From the NCBI GenBank assembly GCA_017613475.1, contig JAGADT010000137.1, forward strand, positions 1 to 10,845: a DNA stretch of 10,845 bases, read 5' to 3'. This DNA is from Desulfovibrionaceae bacterium. Lineage in GTDB: Bacteria; Desulfobacterota; Desulfovibrionia; Desulfovibrionales; Desulfovibrionaceae. Both the position numbers and the translations under genes were made by a program. Positions within the stretch are counted from its first letter, which is position 1, and each line of letters starts with the position of its first letter. Under the pieces are notes generated by a model that ran no database searches, was not told the DNA's origin, and worked only from the letters and a program-made list of their open reading frames with translations. Of this stretch, positions 1 through 6,472 are shown in pieces.

Positions 1-473
1 ATACGAATAAGCTCTTTACGATCGTATTGAACCTTTGGACTAACAGTATTGACTTCATAGGACGTCAAATACCGCAACGCTAACGCTTCACGAATAAACT
101 CATCAATTTCCTCGCCATTTAAAATTGGAGGACGATTTGCATCAGTGTGAAATGCTTTACAAAACACGCCATCTGTTGCAAACACGAGTGGCGCATTAAT
201 TGCACGTGCATAACTAATTCCTTGCTCTAAAGCTGTATCAATGCGAGAACCTTTCTTTTTTGCTTCTATGACAATAAGTGGTCTATCACTTTCTTTAGAG
301 TATAGAACGTAGTCAGGACGCTTACCACCAAGCTTTTCCTTTTCGGCCTTTGATCTTGGTTGCTCATAAAAAACATTCTGATCTTTACCAGTCAGCTTCC
401 ACCCAAGATTATCAAGACTTCGGTCGATAAGTACGCGGGTTTCAGCCTCTAACGGTGCAGTGCTCGTCCTCAT
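1..473 (-). CDS. HsdR-type restriction nuclease domain protein, N-terminal part (cut by window edge)
   Basis: The first 157 residues of a protein that runs off the window. They match the N-terminal nuclease domain of type I restriction R subunits. A PD-(D/E)XK centre is visible: Asp54 in KRPDYVLY, then Glu70 and Lys72 in PLIVIEAKKK. The QxxxY motif typical of these nucleases follows (Gln84 to Tyr88, EQGISYA), then LVFATDG. Domains of this kind cut unmodified foreign DNA. The rest of the protein could be a helicase (true HsdR) or an N6-adenine methylase (fused RM enzyme); the window cannot tell. The residues after the domain (LRYLTSYE...RKELIR) suggest a linker into a second domain. A purine-rich ribosome site (GGAAGGG) lies upstream. 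An in-frame ATG three codons earlier, at 482, is an alternative start. The AT-rich codons differ sharply from the rest of the window, which suggests horizontal transfer. Confidence 0.8.
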   Translation of the reverse strand, partial: MRTSTAPLEAETRVLIDRSLDNLGWKLTGKDQNVFYEQPRSKAEKEKLGGKRPDYVLYSKESDRPLIVIEAKKKGSRIDTALEQGISYARAINAPLVFATDGVFCKAFHTDANRPPILNGEEIDEFIREALALRYLTSYEVNTVSPKVQYDRKELIR

Positions 474-533
474 TTTTGTCATCCCTTCCCTTATATTCCT
501 AATTAGTTAATAAAATCTAAGTTAAACGACTAA

Positions 534-764
534 GAAATCAATTTCCAATCCCAAATATGCCAGCTATTTTTGCGAGATAAAACCATCATGAAAGCAAGAA
601 GACTTTATTTGGATTTAGTTTACAAAATTTCTCCAGGAAAGCAAGCTAGACCGCGTTATTTGGGATTTTTTGAATAAAAAGCCATTAACCATCTATGAAA
701 AGAAGTCTACTTGATAAAACCAAATGCAGAGAAAACATAGCGAGATAAAATACGCGTCGCTCAA
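534..764 (+). pseudogene. Degraded N-terminus of a tyrosine integrase (Bacteroidetes-type arm-binding domain)
   Basis: No intact gene, but successive frames read like the start of Bacteroidetes-style phage or transposon integrases. Frame 534-677 gives LFLRDKTIMKARRLYLDL, then KISPGKQARPRYLGFF, then a stop. From 667 the next frame continues with FLNKKPLTIYEKKST to a stop at 712. A third frame at 726-764 gives AEKT-stop-RDKIRVAQ. These correspond in order to the family's 'LYLDYY...RREYLGLYLY.KPKT..EK.HN...AE.IRAKR' pattern, as I remember it. The first frame change falls in a run of six T (666-671), where loss of one base would explain it. The core-binding and catalytic domains are absent. Part of the first frame (588-677) could also be read as a 29-codon ORF. 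The call rests on recalled family similarity, not on an alignment. Confidence 0.45.
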
Positions 765-768
765 TAAT

Positions 769-789
769 TTTTGGCGAGGCCTGCCAAAA
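769..789. repeat. Perfect 7-bp inverted repeat with 7-bp spacer, possible recombination core
   Basis: TTTTGGC (769-775) and GCCAAAA (783-789) are exact inverted copies flanking the seven bases GAGGCCT. No U-rich tract follows on either strand, so it is a poor terminator. Two 7-bp inverted arms around a 6-8 bp spacer is the layout of a tyrosine-recombinase core site. The element sits at the edge of the integrase remnant and near the change to GC-rich DNA. The rest of 765-870 shows no gene. Confidence 0.4.
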
Positions 790-874
790 GCAAAAATTCT
801 ATAGGATGCCTTTCTCACGCACATTTCTTCCATCCTGAAAGATTGACTGCTGAGCTACAGTTCTGTTCAGCACA

Positions 875-910
875 GAAAAAGGGCAGCCGGCATTTTTGCC
901 AGCTGCCCTT
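875..910 (-). terminator. Intrinsic terminator of the groES-groEL operon
   Basis: AAGGGCAGC (879-887) pairs with GCTGCCCTT (902-910), and an inner GGC/GCC extends the stem after one mismatch. On the minus strand the stem is followed by five T (880-876). It lies 38 bases after the groEL stop. A second imperfect hairpin (TGCTGA 848-853 with TCAGCA 867-872, inner ACAG/CTGT) follows and may back it up. Confidence 0.85.
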
Positions 911-947
911 ATTTTATGTCTCAGCGCAGTTAAGCTGGGGGAACGGC

Positions 948-2591
948 TTAGTACATGCCGCCCATTCCGCCCATGCCGCCCATGCCTTCAGCGCCGGGGA
1001 GTTCCTTCTTCGGCTGCGGCTTTTCAGCGATGGCGCATTCGGTGGTCAGCATCAGGGAGGCCACGGAGGAAGCCTTCTGGATGGCCACGCGGCTCACCTT
1101 CTTCGGGTCGATGACGCCGGCCTTGATGAGGTCTTCGTATTCGCCGGTGGCGGCGTTGAAGCCGAAGCCTTCCTTGCCTTCCAGCACGCGGGCCACAACC
1201 ACGGAGCCTTCAAAGCCGGCGTTGGCGGCAATCTGGCGCAGGGGTTCTTCCGCGGCGCGGCGGACAATGTTCAGGCCGGCGAGTTCGTCGTCGTCAGCGG
1301 GCTTGATGGCGTCAATGGCCTTCATGGCGCGGATCAGCGCGGTGCCGCCGCCAGGAACGATGCCTTCTTCAACAGCGGCTTTCGTCGCGTTCAGGGCGTC
1401 TTCCACGCGGTCCTTCTTTTCCTTCATTTCGGTTTCGGTCGCAGCGCCGACATGGATCACGGCCACGCCGCCGACCAGCTTGGCCAGGCGTTCCTGCAGC
1501 TTTTCGCGGTCGTAGTCGGAGGTGGTCACTTCGATCTGGGCGCGGATCTGCTTCACGCGTTCCTTGATGTCTTCGCTCTTGCCGTCGCCGTCAACGATGG
1601 TGGTGTTTTCCTTGTCGATGACAACGCGCTTCGCGGTGCCAAGGGATTCAAGGCCAATGTTTTCCAGCTTGATGCCGCGGTCTTCAAACACGGCCTGGGC
1701 GCCGGTGAGGATGGCGATGTCTTCCAGCATGGCCTTGCGGCGTTCGCCAAAGCCGGGAGCCTTGACGGCGCAGACCTGCAGGGTGCCGCGCAGCTTGTTC
1801 ACCACGAGGGTGGCCAGGGCTTCGCCTTCGATGTCTTCGGCGATGATGAGCAGCGGGCGGTTCATCTTGGCGACCTGCTCCAGCACCGGCAGCATGTCCT
1901 TCATGTTGGAAATCTTCTTCTCATTGCAGAGGATGAAGGGATTTTCCAGCTCGCAGAGCATCTTTTCGGTGTTGGTCACAAAGTAGGGGGAAAGGTAGCC
2001 GCGGTCAAAGCGCATGCCTTCCACAACGTCCAGGGTGGTGTCAAAGCCCTTGGCTTCTTCAACCGTGATGACGCCTTCCTTGCCAACCTTGGCCATGGCG
2101 TCGGCGATGATGTTGCCGATGGTGGCGTCGGAGTTGGCGGAAATGGTGCCGACCTGGGCGATTTCCTTCTGGTCACGGGTGGGCTTGGCAAGGTTGCCGA
2201 GCTCGGCCACGATGGCGTCAACGGCCTTGTCGATGCCGCGCTTGAGGGCCATGGGGTTGCGGCCGGCGGCCACAAGCTTCACGCCTTCATGGTAAATGGC
2301 CTGGGCCAGCACGGTGGCGGTGGTGGTGCCGTCGCCGGCTTCGTCGCTGGTTTTGGAGGCCACTTCGCGCACCATCTGGGCGCCCATGTTCTCAAACTTA
2401 TCTTCAAGCTCAACTTCCTTGGCAACCGTCACGCCGTCTTTGGTGATGACGGGGGCGCCGAAGGACTTTTCAATAACAACGTTGCGGCCCTTGGGTCCAA
2501 GGGTGACTTTAACGGCGTTGGCAAGCTTGTCCACGCCGTGGGACAGGCGTTCACGGGCTTTGATGTCAAAAAGAATCTCTTTAGCGGGCAT
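948..2591 (-). CDS. groEL: Chaperonin GroEL (60 kDa)
   Basis: Subunit of the double-ring ATP-driven folding chamber in the cytoplasm, working with GroES. The 547 residues match the family's usual length. Visible landmarks are the N-terminal equatorial segment VKVTLGPKGRNVV (about 28-39), the ATPase signature GDGTTTAT with catalytic Asp87, the apical domain in the middle third, the C-terminal ATP-site segment around GFNAATGEYEDLIKAGVIDP, and the flexible GGMGGMGGM tail ending in Tyr. No key residue is missing. An AGGAGA ribosome site sits just upstream of ATG 2591. It is transcribed after groES across a 66-base gap with no visible terminator or promoter, so the two are one operon under the groES promoter. 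Confidence 0.98.
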   Translation of the reverse strand: MPAKEILFDIKARERLSHGVDKLANAVKVTLGPKGRNVVIEKSFGAPVITKDGVTVAKEVELEDKFENMGAQMVREVASKTSDEAGDGTTTATVLAQAIYHEGVKLVAAGRNPMALKRGIDKAVDAIVAELGNLAKPTRDQKEIAQVGTISANSDATIGNIIADAMAKVGKEGVITVEEAKGFDTTLDVVEGMRFDRGYLSPYFVTNTEKMLCELENPFILCNEKKISNMKDMLPVLEQVAKMNRPLLIIAEDIEGEALATLVVNKLRGTLQVCAVKAPGFGERRKAMLEDIAILTGAQAVFEDRGIKLENIGLESLGTAKRVVIDKENTTIVDGDGKSEDIKERVKQIRAQIEVTTSDYDREKLQERLAKLVGGVAVIHVGAATETEMKEKKDRVEDALNATKAAVEEGIVPGGGTALIRAMKAIDAIKPADDDELAGLNIVRRAAEEPLRQIAANAGFEGSVVVARVLEGKEGFGFNAATGEYEDLIKAGVIDPKKVSRVAIQKASSVASLMLTTECAIAEKPQPKKELPGAEGMGGMGGMGGMY

Positions 2592-2657
2592 GATATATTC
2601 TCCTATAACAGGGGCTGTCGTTTTGTTTGATGAGGGAACCGGGCACTATCAGCCAGG

Positions 2658-2945
2658 TTAGTCAATAACCGCCAGGATGTCGTCTTCGCGCATAACAAGG
2701 TGCTCAACGCCGTCCAGCTTCACTTCCGTGCCGGCATACTTGTTGAACAGCACGACATCACCGGCCTTGACAGCCATGGGAATCAGCTTTCCGTCGTCCG
2801 CGCGCTTGCCGGGGCCAGCGGCAACAACTTCGCCGCGGGAGGGCTTTTCCTTGGCAGTATCAGGAATGAAGAGTCCGCCGGCGGTCTTTTCTTCGCTCTC
2901 AAGGCGCTTAACCAGCACGCGATCATTCAACGGTTTCAGGCTCAT
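2658..2945 (-). CDS. groES: Co-chaperonin GroES (10 kDa)
   Basis: Seven-fold lid of the GroEL chamber; it binds the apical domains in the presence of ATP and closes the cage. The 95 residues are full length. The N-terminus LKPLNDRVLVKR is typical. It is followed by the mobile loop with its GGLFIPD contact segment (about 23-29) and the conserved GEVVAAGPG and DVVLFNKYAG strands. The ribosome site GGAGG lies ten bases before ATG 2945. It is the first gene of the chaperonin operon. A long leader of roughly 155 bases separates it from a sigma-32-like promoter. Confidence 0.98.
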   Translation of the reverse strand: MSLKPLNDRVLVKRLESEEKTAGGLFIPDTAKEKPSRGEVVAAGPGKRADDGKLIPMAVKAGDVVLFNKYAGTEVKLDGVEHLVMREDDILAVID

Positions 2946-3108
2946 AACAACATATCCTCCAAAAGTATTTTGTTTGCGTAAGGGTAGTTGGCTCCGCGTT
3001 CCCCAGCCGCCTCAGGCTGCCTGCCCGTGTGAATAAGGAGAACAAAGCAAGCTGCACGGAGCATCCTGCAAGCAGGACGAAGCATAGATAATGCCTTCTT
3101 TCGCGTTG
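2946..3108 (-). other. Long structured leader of groES
   Basis: Predicted untranslated leader between the putative heat-shock promoter and groES. It can form two small hairpins: TCCTGC (3064-3069) with GCAGGA (3072-3077), and CAGCC (3004-3008) with GGCTG (3015-3019). No inverted TTAGCACTC/GAGTGCTAA (CIRCE) is present. Neither hairpin covers the groES ribosome site. Confidence 0.3.
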
Positions 3109-3137
3109 GGAAGGGGCAGAAAGCATATTTTTTCAGG
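3109..3137 (-). promoter_or_regulatory. Putative sigma-32 (heat-shock) promoter for groES-groEL
   Basis: On the minus strand, CCTGAAA (3137-3131) and CCCCTTCC (3116-3109) are 14 bases apart. This resembles the sigma-32 pattern CTTGAAA, 13-15 bases, CCCCATnT. Transcription would start near 3102. The match is imperfect in both boxes but well placed for the operon. Confidence 0.5.
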
Positions 3138-3267
3138 CGCCGCAAATTTTTCATTAAAAATCAACAGGTTAAAACTTTTATTTTTTATTTTGGAAATTTT
3201 GCTTCCCTCCGCCCCAAAAATTATTTATGGTTAAGAGCTTTCACGGGAAAAACGTGGGCAAAAGTTC
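3138..3267. other. AT-rich divergent spacer between groES and rplU promoters
   Basis: Contains long A/T runs (3146-3200, 3216-3229) that could act as upstream promoter elements or bind a nucleoid protein. A short inverted repeat CACG...CGTG (3242-3245, 3253-3256) lies 12 bases before the rplU -35 box and could be an operator. No gene is supported here. Confidence 0.3.
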
Positions 3268-3296
3268 TTGACACATATCAGGTGTATGGCTACCTT
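3268..3296 (+). promoter_or_regulatory. Sigma-70-like promoter of rplU
   Basis: A perfect -35 box TTGACA (3268-3273) is followed after exactly 17 bases by a weak -10 TACCTT (3291-3296). Transcription would start about 3303, giving a short leader before the GGAGGT ribosome site and ATG 3325. Confidence 0.55.
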
Positions 3297-3324
3297 ACGC
3301 CTTTCTCTTCTTGGAGGTCTTTTC

Positions 3325-3633
3325 ATGTACGCAATTATCGAAACGGGCGGCAAGCAGTTCCGGGTCGAAGAAGGCGCCAGCATCAAGGTGGCCAAGCTCG
3401 ACGCTGAAGCCGGCAGCGAGATCACCCTCGACAAAGTTCTTATGATCGGCGGCGGCGATGTAAAAATCGGAGCGCCCTATGTTGAAAACGCAGCGGTTAA
3501 GGCGACGGTTGTCGAACACGGCCGCGGCGAAAAAATCAAAGTCTTCAAGCACTGGCGCCGCAACGACTCGCGCAAGACGCAGGGTCACCGCCAAGACTAT
3601 ACAGCCCTGAAGATTACCGCCGTTCAGGCGTAA
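3325..3633 (+). CDS. rplU: 50S ribosomal protein L21
   Basis: Component of the large ribosomal subunit that binds 23S rRNA. The 102 residues are normal for L21. The N-terminus MYAIIETGGKQFRVEEG is diagnostic, and the C-terminal FKHWRRNDSRKTQGHRQ matches the rRNA-binding motif with only minor changes. ATG 3325 is chosen because GGAGGT sits seven bases before it and the L21 sequence begins exactly there. An in-frame TTG at 3268 would lie inside the promoter. It leads the rplU-rpmA-obgE-proB cluster, with rpmA 12 bases downstream. Confidence 0.98.
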   Translation: MYAIIETGGKQFRVEEGASIKVAKLDAEAGSEITLDKVLMIGGGDVKIGAPYVENAAVKATVVEHGRGEKIKVFKHWRRNDSRKTQGHRQDYTALKITAVQA

Positions 3634-3645
3634 GGAGCATTCCCC

Positions 3646-3918
3646 ATGGCACACAAAAAAGCAGGCGGGAGTTCCCGCAACGGGCGCGACAGCGCTGGTC
3701 AGCGCCGAGGTGTGAAACGTTTTGGCGGCCAGCATGTGACTGCCGGCAACATCCTCATCCGCCAGCTGGGCACCTGCGTGTACCCCGGCGAGAATGTTGG
3801 CATGGGCCGCGACTACACGCTGTTTGCCAAGGTGGATGGCGTCGTCAAGTACGAAACCTTCCTCCGCAAGCGCCGCGAAATGAAGCGCGTCCATATCGTT
3901 CCGGCGTCTGCCGAGTAA
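3646..3918 (+). CDS. rpmA: 50S ribosomal protein L27
   Basis: Large-subunit protein whose N-terminal tail reaches toward the peptidyl-transferase centre. The 90 residues begin MAHKKAGGSSRNGRDS, the hallmark of L27 without the cleaved extension seen in Firmicutes. They continue with the conserved RRGVKRFGG, ILIRQLG, and PGENVGMGRDYTLFA blocks. AAGGAG overlaps the rplU stop and lies eight bases before the start, so it is translated from the same message as rplU. Confidence 0.98.
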   Translation: MAHKKAGGSSRNGRDSAGQRRGVKRFGGQHVTAGNILIRQLGTCVYPGENVGMGRDYTLFAKVDGVVKYETFLRKRREMKRVHIVPASAE

Positions 3919-3946
3919 ACGGTTCCGCGTTCTTTCCTTCTTTTTC

Positions 3947-3996
3947 AGGAAAGGGAAACGTCCTTTGATGTTTCTCTTTCCTTTTGTTGTTTTTTC
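3947..3996 (+). terminator. Intrinsic terminator between rpmA and obgE
   Basis: AGGAAAGGGAAAC (3947-3959) pairs with GTTTCTCTTTCCT (3970-3982) over 13 positions with a single G-T wobble, loop of ten, then a T-rich run (3983-3995). The left arm can instead pair with an upstream CTTTCCT (3932-3938), a competing 7-bp hairpin. Read-through must supply obgE unless there is an unseen promoter. Confidence 0.75.
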
Positions 3997-4041
3997 GCAT
4001 CCGCAGGCTCCTGCCCACCTCAACCCCATCAGCTCACAACC

Positions 4042-5157
4042 ATGCGATTTGTCGATGAAGCACTCATCAGCGTCAAGGCAGGCAACGGCGGGCACGGCTG
4101 CGTCTCGTTCCGCCGCGAAAAGTTCATTCCCAAAGGCGGCCCTGACGGCGGCGACGGCGGCGACGGCGGCAGCGTGATCCTGCACGCCGACCCGCGCCTC
4201 ATGACGCTCTATGACTTCAGGCTCAAGCGGCGCTACGAAGCCCAGAACGGCCAGCCGGGCATGGGCAGCCAGAAATTCGGCAGGAAAGGCGAGGACCTTG
4301 TGCTGCGCCTGCCTGTCGGCACGCAGGTCTATGCCAGGAAGGACGGCGCAGAAACGCTGCTGGCAGACCTTGCCGAGCCCGGCATGGAAACCATCATCGC
4401 CCGCGGAGGCCGGGGCGGCAAGGGCAATGAGCACTTTAAGACCTCGACCATGCGCGCCCCCCGCTTTGCCCAGCCAGGCGAGCCTGGCGAGGAATTTTCG
4501 CTGCGGCTTGAGCTGAAAATCCTTGCGGACGCCGGCATCATCGGGCTGCCCAACGCCGGCAAATCCACCTTCATTTCCCGCGTGTCGGCGGCCAGGCCCA
4601 AAATCGCCGACTACCCCTTCACCACCCTGACGCCCAACCTGGGCGTCATGATCCGCGAAGACGACCCGGACCAGCGCATGGTCCTGGCCGATATTCCGGG
4701 GCTCATTGAGGGCGCCCACCTGGGCCAGGGCCTGGGCCACCGCTTCCTCAAGCATGTGGAGCGCACGCGCTTCCTCATCCATATCCTGAGCATCGAGGAT
4801 GTGGATGAAAGCAATCCGTGGGCGGGCTTTGACCTGGTCAACGCGGAGCTGGCGGGCTTTGACCCGGAGCTTGCCTGCCGCCGCCAGATCGAAGTCATCA
4901 ACAAATGCGACCTGAAGAGCCCTGAAGAAGTGGCAGCGCTCAAAAAGCGGGCGCAGGCCGAGGGGCGCGGCATCCACTTCATCACCGCCAAGGGCAGCGG
5001 GGATCCTGAGGCGCTGGAAGAGCTCGTCCGAGCCCTGTGGACGCTGCGCGAAGAGGAAGAAACCCACGCCCCGCTCCAGCACCTTTCAGCGGAAGAAGAG
5101 GTTCAGGACGAAGAATTTCCTGAAATCGAAGTCATTTATACGCGGGAGCCTTCATAA
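4042..5157 (+). CDS. obgE: Ribosome-assembly GTPase Obg/CgtA
   Basis: Essential GTPase that binds 50S precursors and links ribosome assembly to growth and stress. Of 371 residues, about 1-158 form the glycine-rich Obg fold (MRFVDEALISVKAGNGG, GGPDGGDGGDGG). The G domain follows: G1 GLPNAGKST (168-176), switch I YPFTTLTPNLG (191-201), G3 DIPG (217-220), G4 NKCD (287-290), G5 ITAKG (314-318). The tail from about 336 is short and acidic, in place of a large C-terminal domain. All nucleotide-binding motifs are intact. No clear ribosome site precedes ATG 4042, and no other start codon is in frame nearby; this start is where the conserved N-terminus begins. Its stop overlaps the proB start. Confidence 0.97.
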   Translation: MRFVDEALISVKAGNGGHGCVSFRREKFIPKGGPDGGDGGDGGSVILHADPRLMTLYDFRLKRRYEAQNGQPGMGSQKFGRKGEDLVLRLPVGTQVYARKDGAETLLADLAEPGMETIIARGGRGGKGNEHFKTSTMRAPRFAQPGEPGEEFSLRLELKILADAGIIGLPNAGKSTFISRVSAARPKIADYPFTTLTPNLGVMIREDDPDQRMVLADIPGLIEGAHLGQGLGHRFLKHVERTRFLIHILSIEDVDESNPWAGFDLVNAELAGFDPELACRRQIEVINKCDLKSPEEVAALKKRAQAEGRGIHFITAKGSGDPEALEELVRALWTLREEEETHAPLQHLSAEEEVQDEEFPEIEVIYTREPS

Positions 5158-6326
5158 TGGACTGGCAGGAAGAAAAACAGGCGGCGATCCGTAACGCGGA
5201 CTGCGTTGTTGTCAAGGTCGGCAGCGCCGTGCTGACCAGCGGTTCCGAACTCAACCTGGATGTGCTGGACAACCTTGTTGACCAGCTTGTGCGCATCCAG
5301 CGCGGGGAAGACAGGGACGGGCGCGGGCGCAGGGTCGTGCTTGTTTCTTCAGGCGCCGTCAGCACAGGCCGCGCGGCCCTTGGCAGGCAGTGCCGGGAGG
5401 CTGCGGCGCAGACGGGCATTGCCGCCAAGCAGGCCCTTGCCTCCATCGGGCAGGGGCGGCTCATGCACTTTTACGACCAGAGCTTTTCCAGGCGCGATGC
5501 CGTGATGTCGCAGGTGCTGCTCACCCGCGACGACTTAAGCGACCGCGGAAGGTTCCTCAACGCCCGCAACACCTTTGGCACGCTCCTCGGCTGGAACGTC
5601 ATTCCCGTTGTCAATGAAAACGATACCGTCGCCGTCAGCGAGCTTAAATTCAGCGATAACGACAACCTGGCAAGCCTCCTGCTCAACGTTGTGGGCGCCG
5701 ACCTCTTTGTCAACCTGACGAGCATTGGCGGCGTGCTTGACGCCAACCCCCTGACCTGCCCCGACGCCAAGATCATTCCCTGCATCCGCCAGGTGCGGGA
5801 CCTCGACCTGAACACCCTCTGCGGCGGAAAGACAGCCGTGGGGACAGGGGGCATGTATTCCAAGCTGCTTTCCGCCACCAGGGCCGCCCAGCTTGGCGTG
5901 CCGACCTTCATCCTGCCGGGGCTTGATGCCGATGTCATCCCGCGGGCGTTTGGCGGCGAAGCCTGCGGCACATGGATCTGCCCGGAGGCCACCCCCATTT
6001 CCCGCCGCAAATACTGGCTGGCCTACCAGGCTGAGCCGCAGGGGCTTGTCCGCATCGACGGCGGCGCGGCCGGCGCCATCCTGAACAAGGGCAAAAGCCT
6101 GCTGCCAGGCGGCATCACCGGCATTGAGGGCGATTTCACGGCCGGCGCGCTCATCCGCATCGAGCACGATGGGCAGACCGTGGCCGTTGGCCTCAGCAAC
6201 TACGACGCGGAAGAGCTCCGCGCCATCATGGGCCGCTCCAGGCTGGAAGTCGCAGCCCTGCTGGGCGACGCCCATTACCCCGAAGTCGTGCACCGCGACA
6301 ACATGCTCATCGAACCAGCCTGCTGA
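5157..6326 (+). CDS. proB: Glutamate 5-kinase
   Basis: Phosphorylates the gamma-carboxyl of L-glutamate with ATP, the first and normally proline-inhibited step of proline synthesis. The 389 residues are the two-domain form. The amino-acid-kinase domain (1 to about 270) shows VVKVGSAVLT (18-27), VSSGAVSTG (63-71), NENDTVAV (153-160), FSDNDNLAS (165-173) and VGTGGMYSK (228-236). A C-terminal PUA domain (about 280-389) shows LVRIDGGA and LLPGGITGIEG. The usual 'TDxxGLY' segment reads LTSIGGVLDANP, a mild variant. The start ATG overlaps the obgE TAA by one base (TAATG), with GGGAG eight bases before it, so the two are translationally coupled. No proA is adjacent. Confidence 0.96.
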   Translation: MDWQEEKQAAIRNADCVVVKVGSAVLTSGSELNLDVLDNLVDQLVRIQRGEDRDGRGRRVVLVSSGAVSTGRAALGRQCREAAAQTGIAAKQALASIGQGRLMHFYDQSFSRRDAVMSQVLLTRDDLSDRGRFLNARNTFGTLLGWNVIPVVNENDTVAVSELKFSDNDNLASLLLNVVGADLFVNLTSIGGVLDANPLTCPDAKIIPCIRQVRDLDLNTLCGGKTAVGTGGMYSKLLSATRAAQLGVPTFILPGLDADVIPRAFGGEACGTWICPEATPISRRKYWLAYQAEPQGLVRIDGGAAGAILNKGKSLLPGGITGIEGDFTAGALIRIEHDGQTVAVGLSNYDAEELRAIMGRSRLEVAALLGDAHYPEVVHRDNMLIEPAC

Positions 6327-6360
6327 GCAGGCCCAAAACGCATCCCAAATCCGCCAGCGC

Positions 6361-6393
6361 TGCGCCCCGGATCACATTTGATGCCGGGGCGCA
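6361..6393 (+). terminator. Strong hairpin after proB, probable terminator
   Basis: TGCGCCCCGG (6361-6370) pairs perfectly with CCGGGGCGCA (6384-6393). ATCA/TGAT (6371-6374, 6379-6382) extends the stem beyond a single bulged G. Only a short CTTGGCTTT follows, so the U-tract is weak. It sits 34 bases after the proB stop and directly before a new promoter. Confidence 0.5.
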
Positions 6394-6394
6394 C

Positions 6395-6423
6395 TTGGCT
6401 TTCCGCCCCAATCCTCGTATGAT
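6395..6423 (+). promoter_or_regulatory. Sigma-70-like promoter of lptF-lptG
   Basis: TTGGCT (6395-6400) and TATGAT (6418-6423) are separated by exactly 17 bases; the -10 box matches five of six consensus bases. A start near 6430 would give a leader of about 56 bases. Confidence 0.55.
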
Positions 6424-6426
6424 TGC

Positions 6427-6472
6427 CCCCTGTAAAACGGATATGCGGTTTTGCTGCCACCGCCAACAGGGG
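6427..6472 (+). promoter_or_regulatory. Structured lptF leader pairing the ribosome-binding site
   Basis: CCCCTGT (6427-6433) pairs perfectly with ACAGGGG (6466-6472). The right arm contains AGGGG, the only Shine-Dalgarno-like sequence before ATG 6486. An inner AAAAC (6434-6438) with GTTTT (6448-6452) stacks on the outer stem. Folding would hide the ribosome site. Confidence 0.4.

Noticed and set aside
957..980. Tandem repeat at the groEL 3' end
   Set aside because: It encodes the normal GGM tail of GroEL and needs no other explanation.
771..2630. Plus-strand open frame of 619 codons opposite groEL
   Set aside because: It mirrors groEL, is rich in Gly/Ala/His/Asp-type low-complexity sequence expected from the reverse of GC-rich codons, and has no ribosome site or recognisable domain.
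4141..4170. GGCGAC tandem repeat near the obgE start
   Set aside because: It encodes the conserved glycine-rich GGDGG segment of the Obg fold.
3965..4177. Short ORF starting in the obgE leader (MFLFPFVVF...), possible leader peptide
   Set aside because: Its start lies in the loop of the terminator hairpin and most of it is out of frame inside obgE; the hydrophobic start comes from the T-rich terminator tail. No good ribosome site spacing.
3295..5082. Minus-strand open frame of 595 codons opposite rplU, rpmA and obgE
   Set aside because: It spans three real conserved genes and an intergenic terminator on the other strand; its sequence is compositional shadow with no motif.
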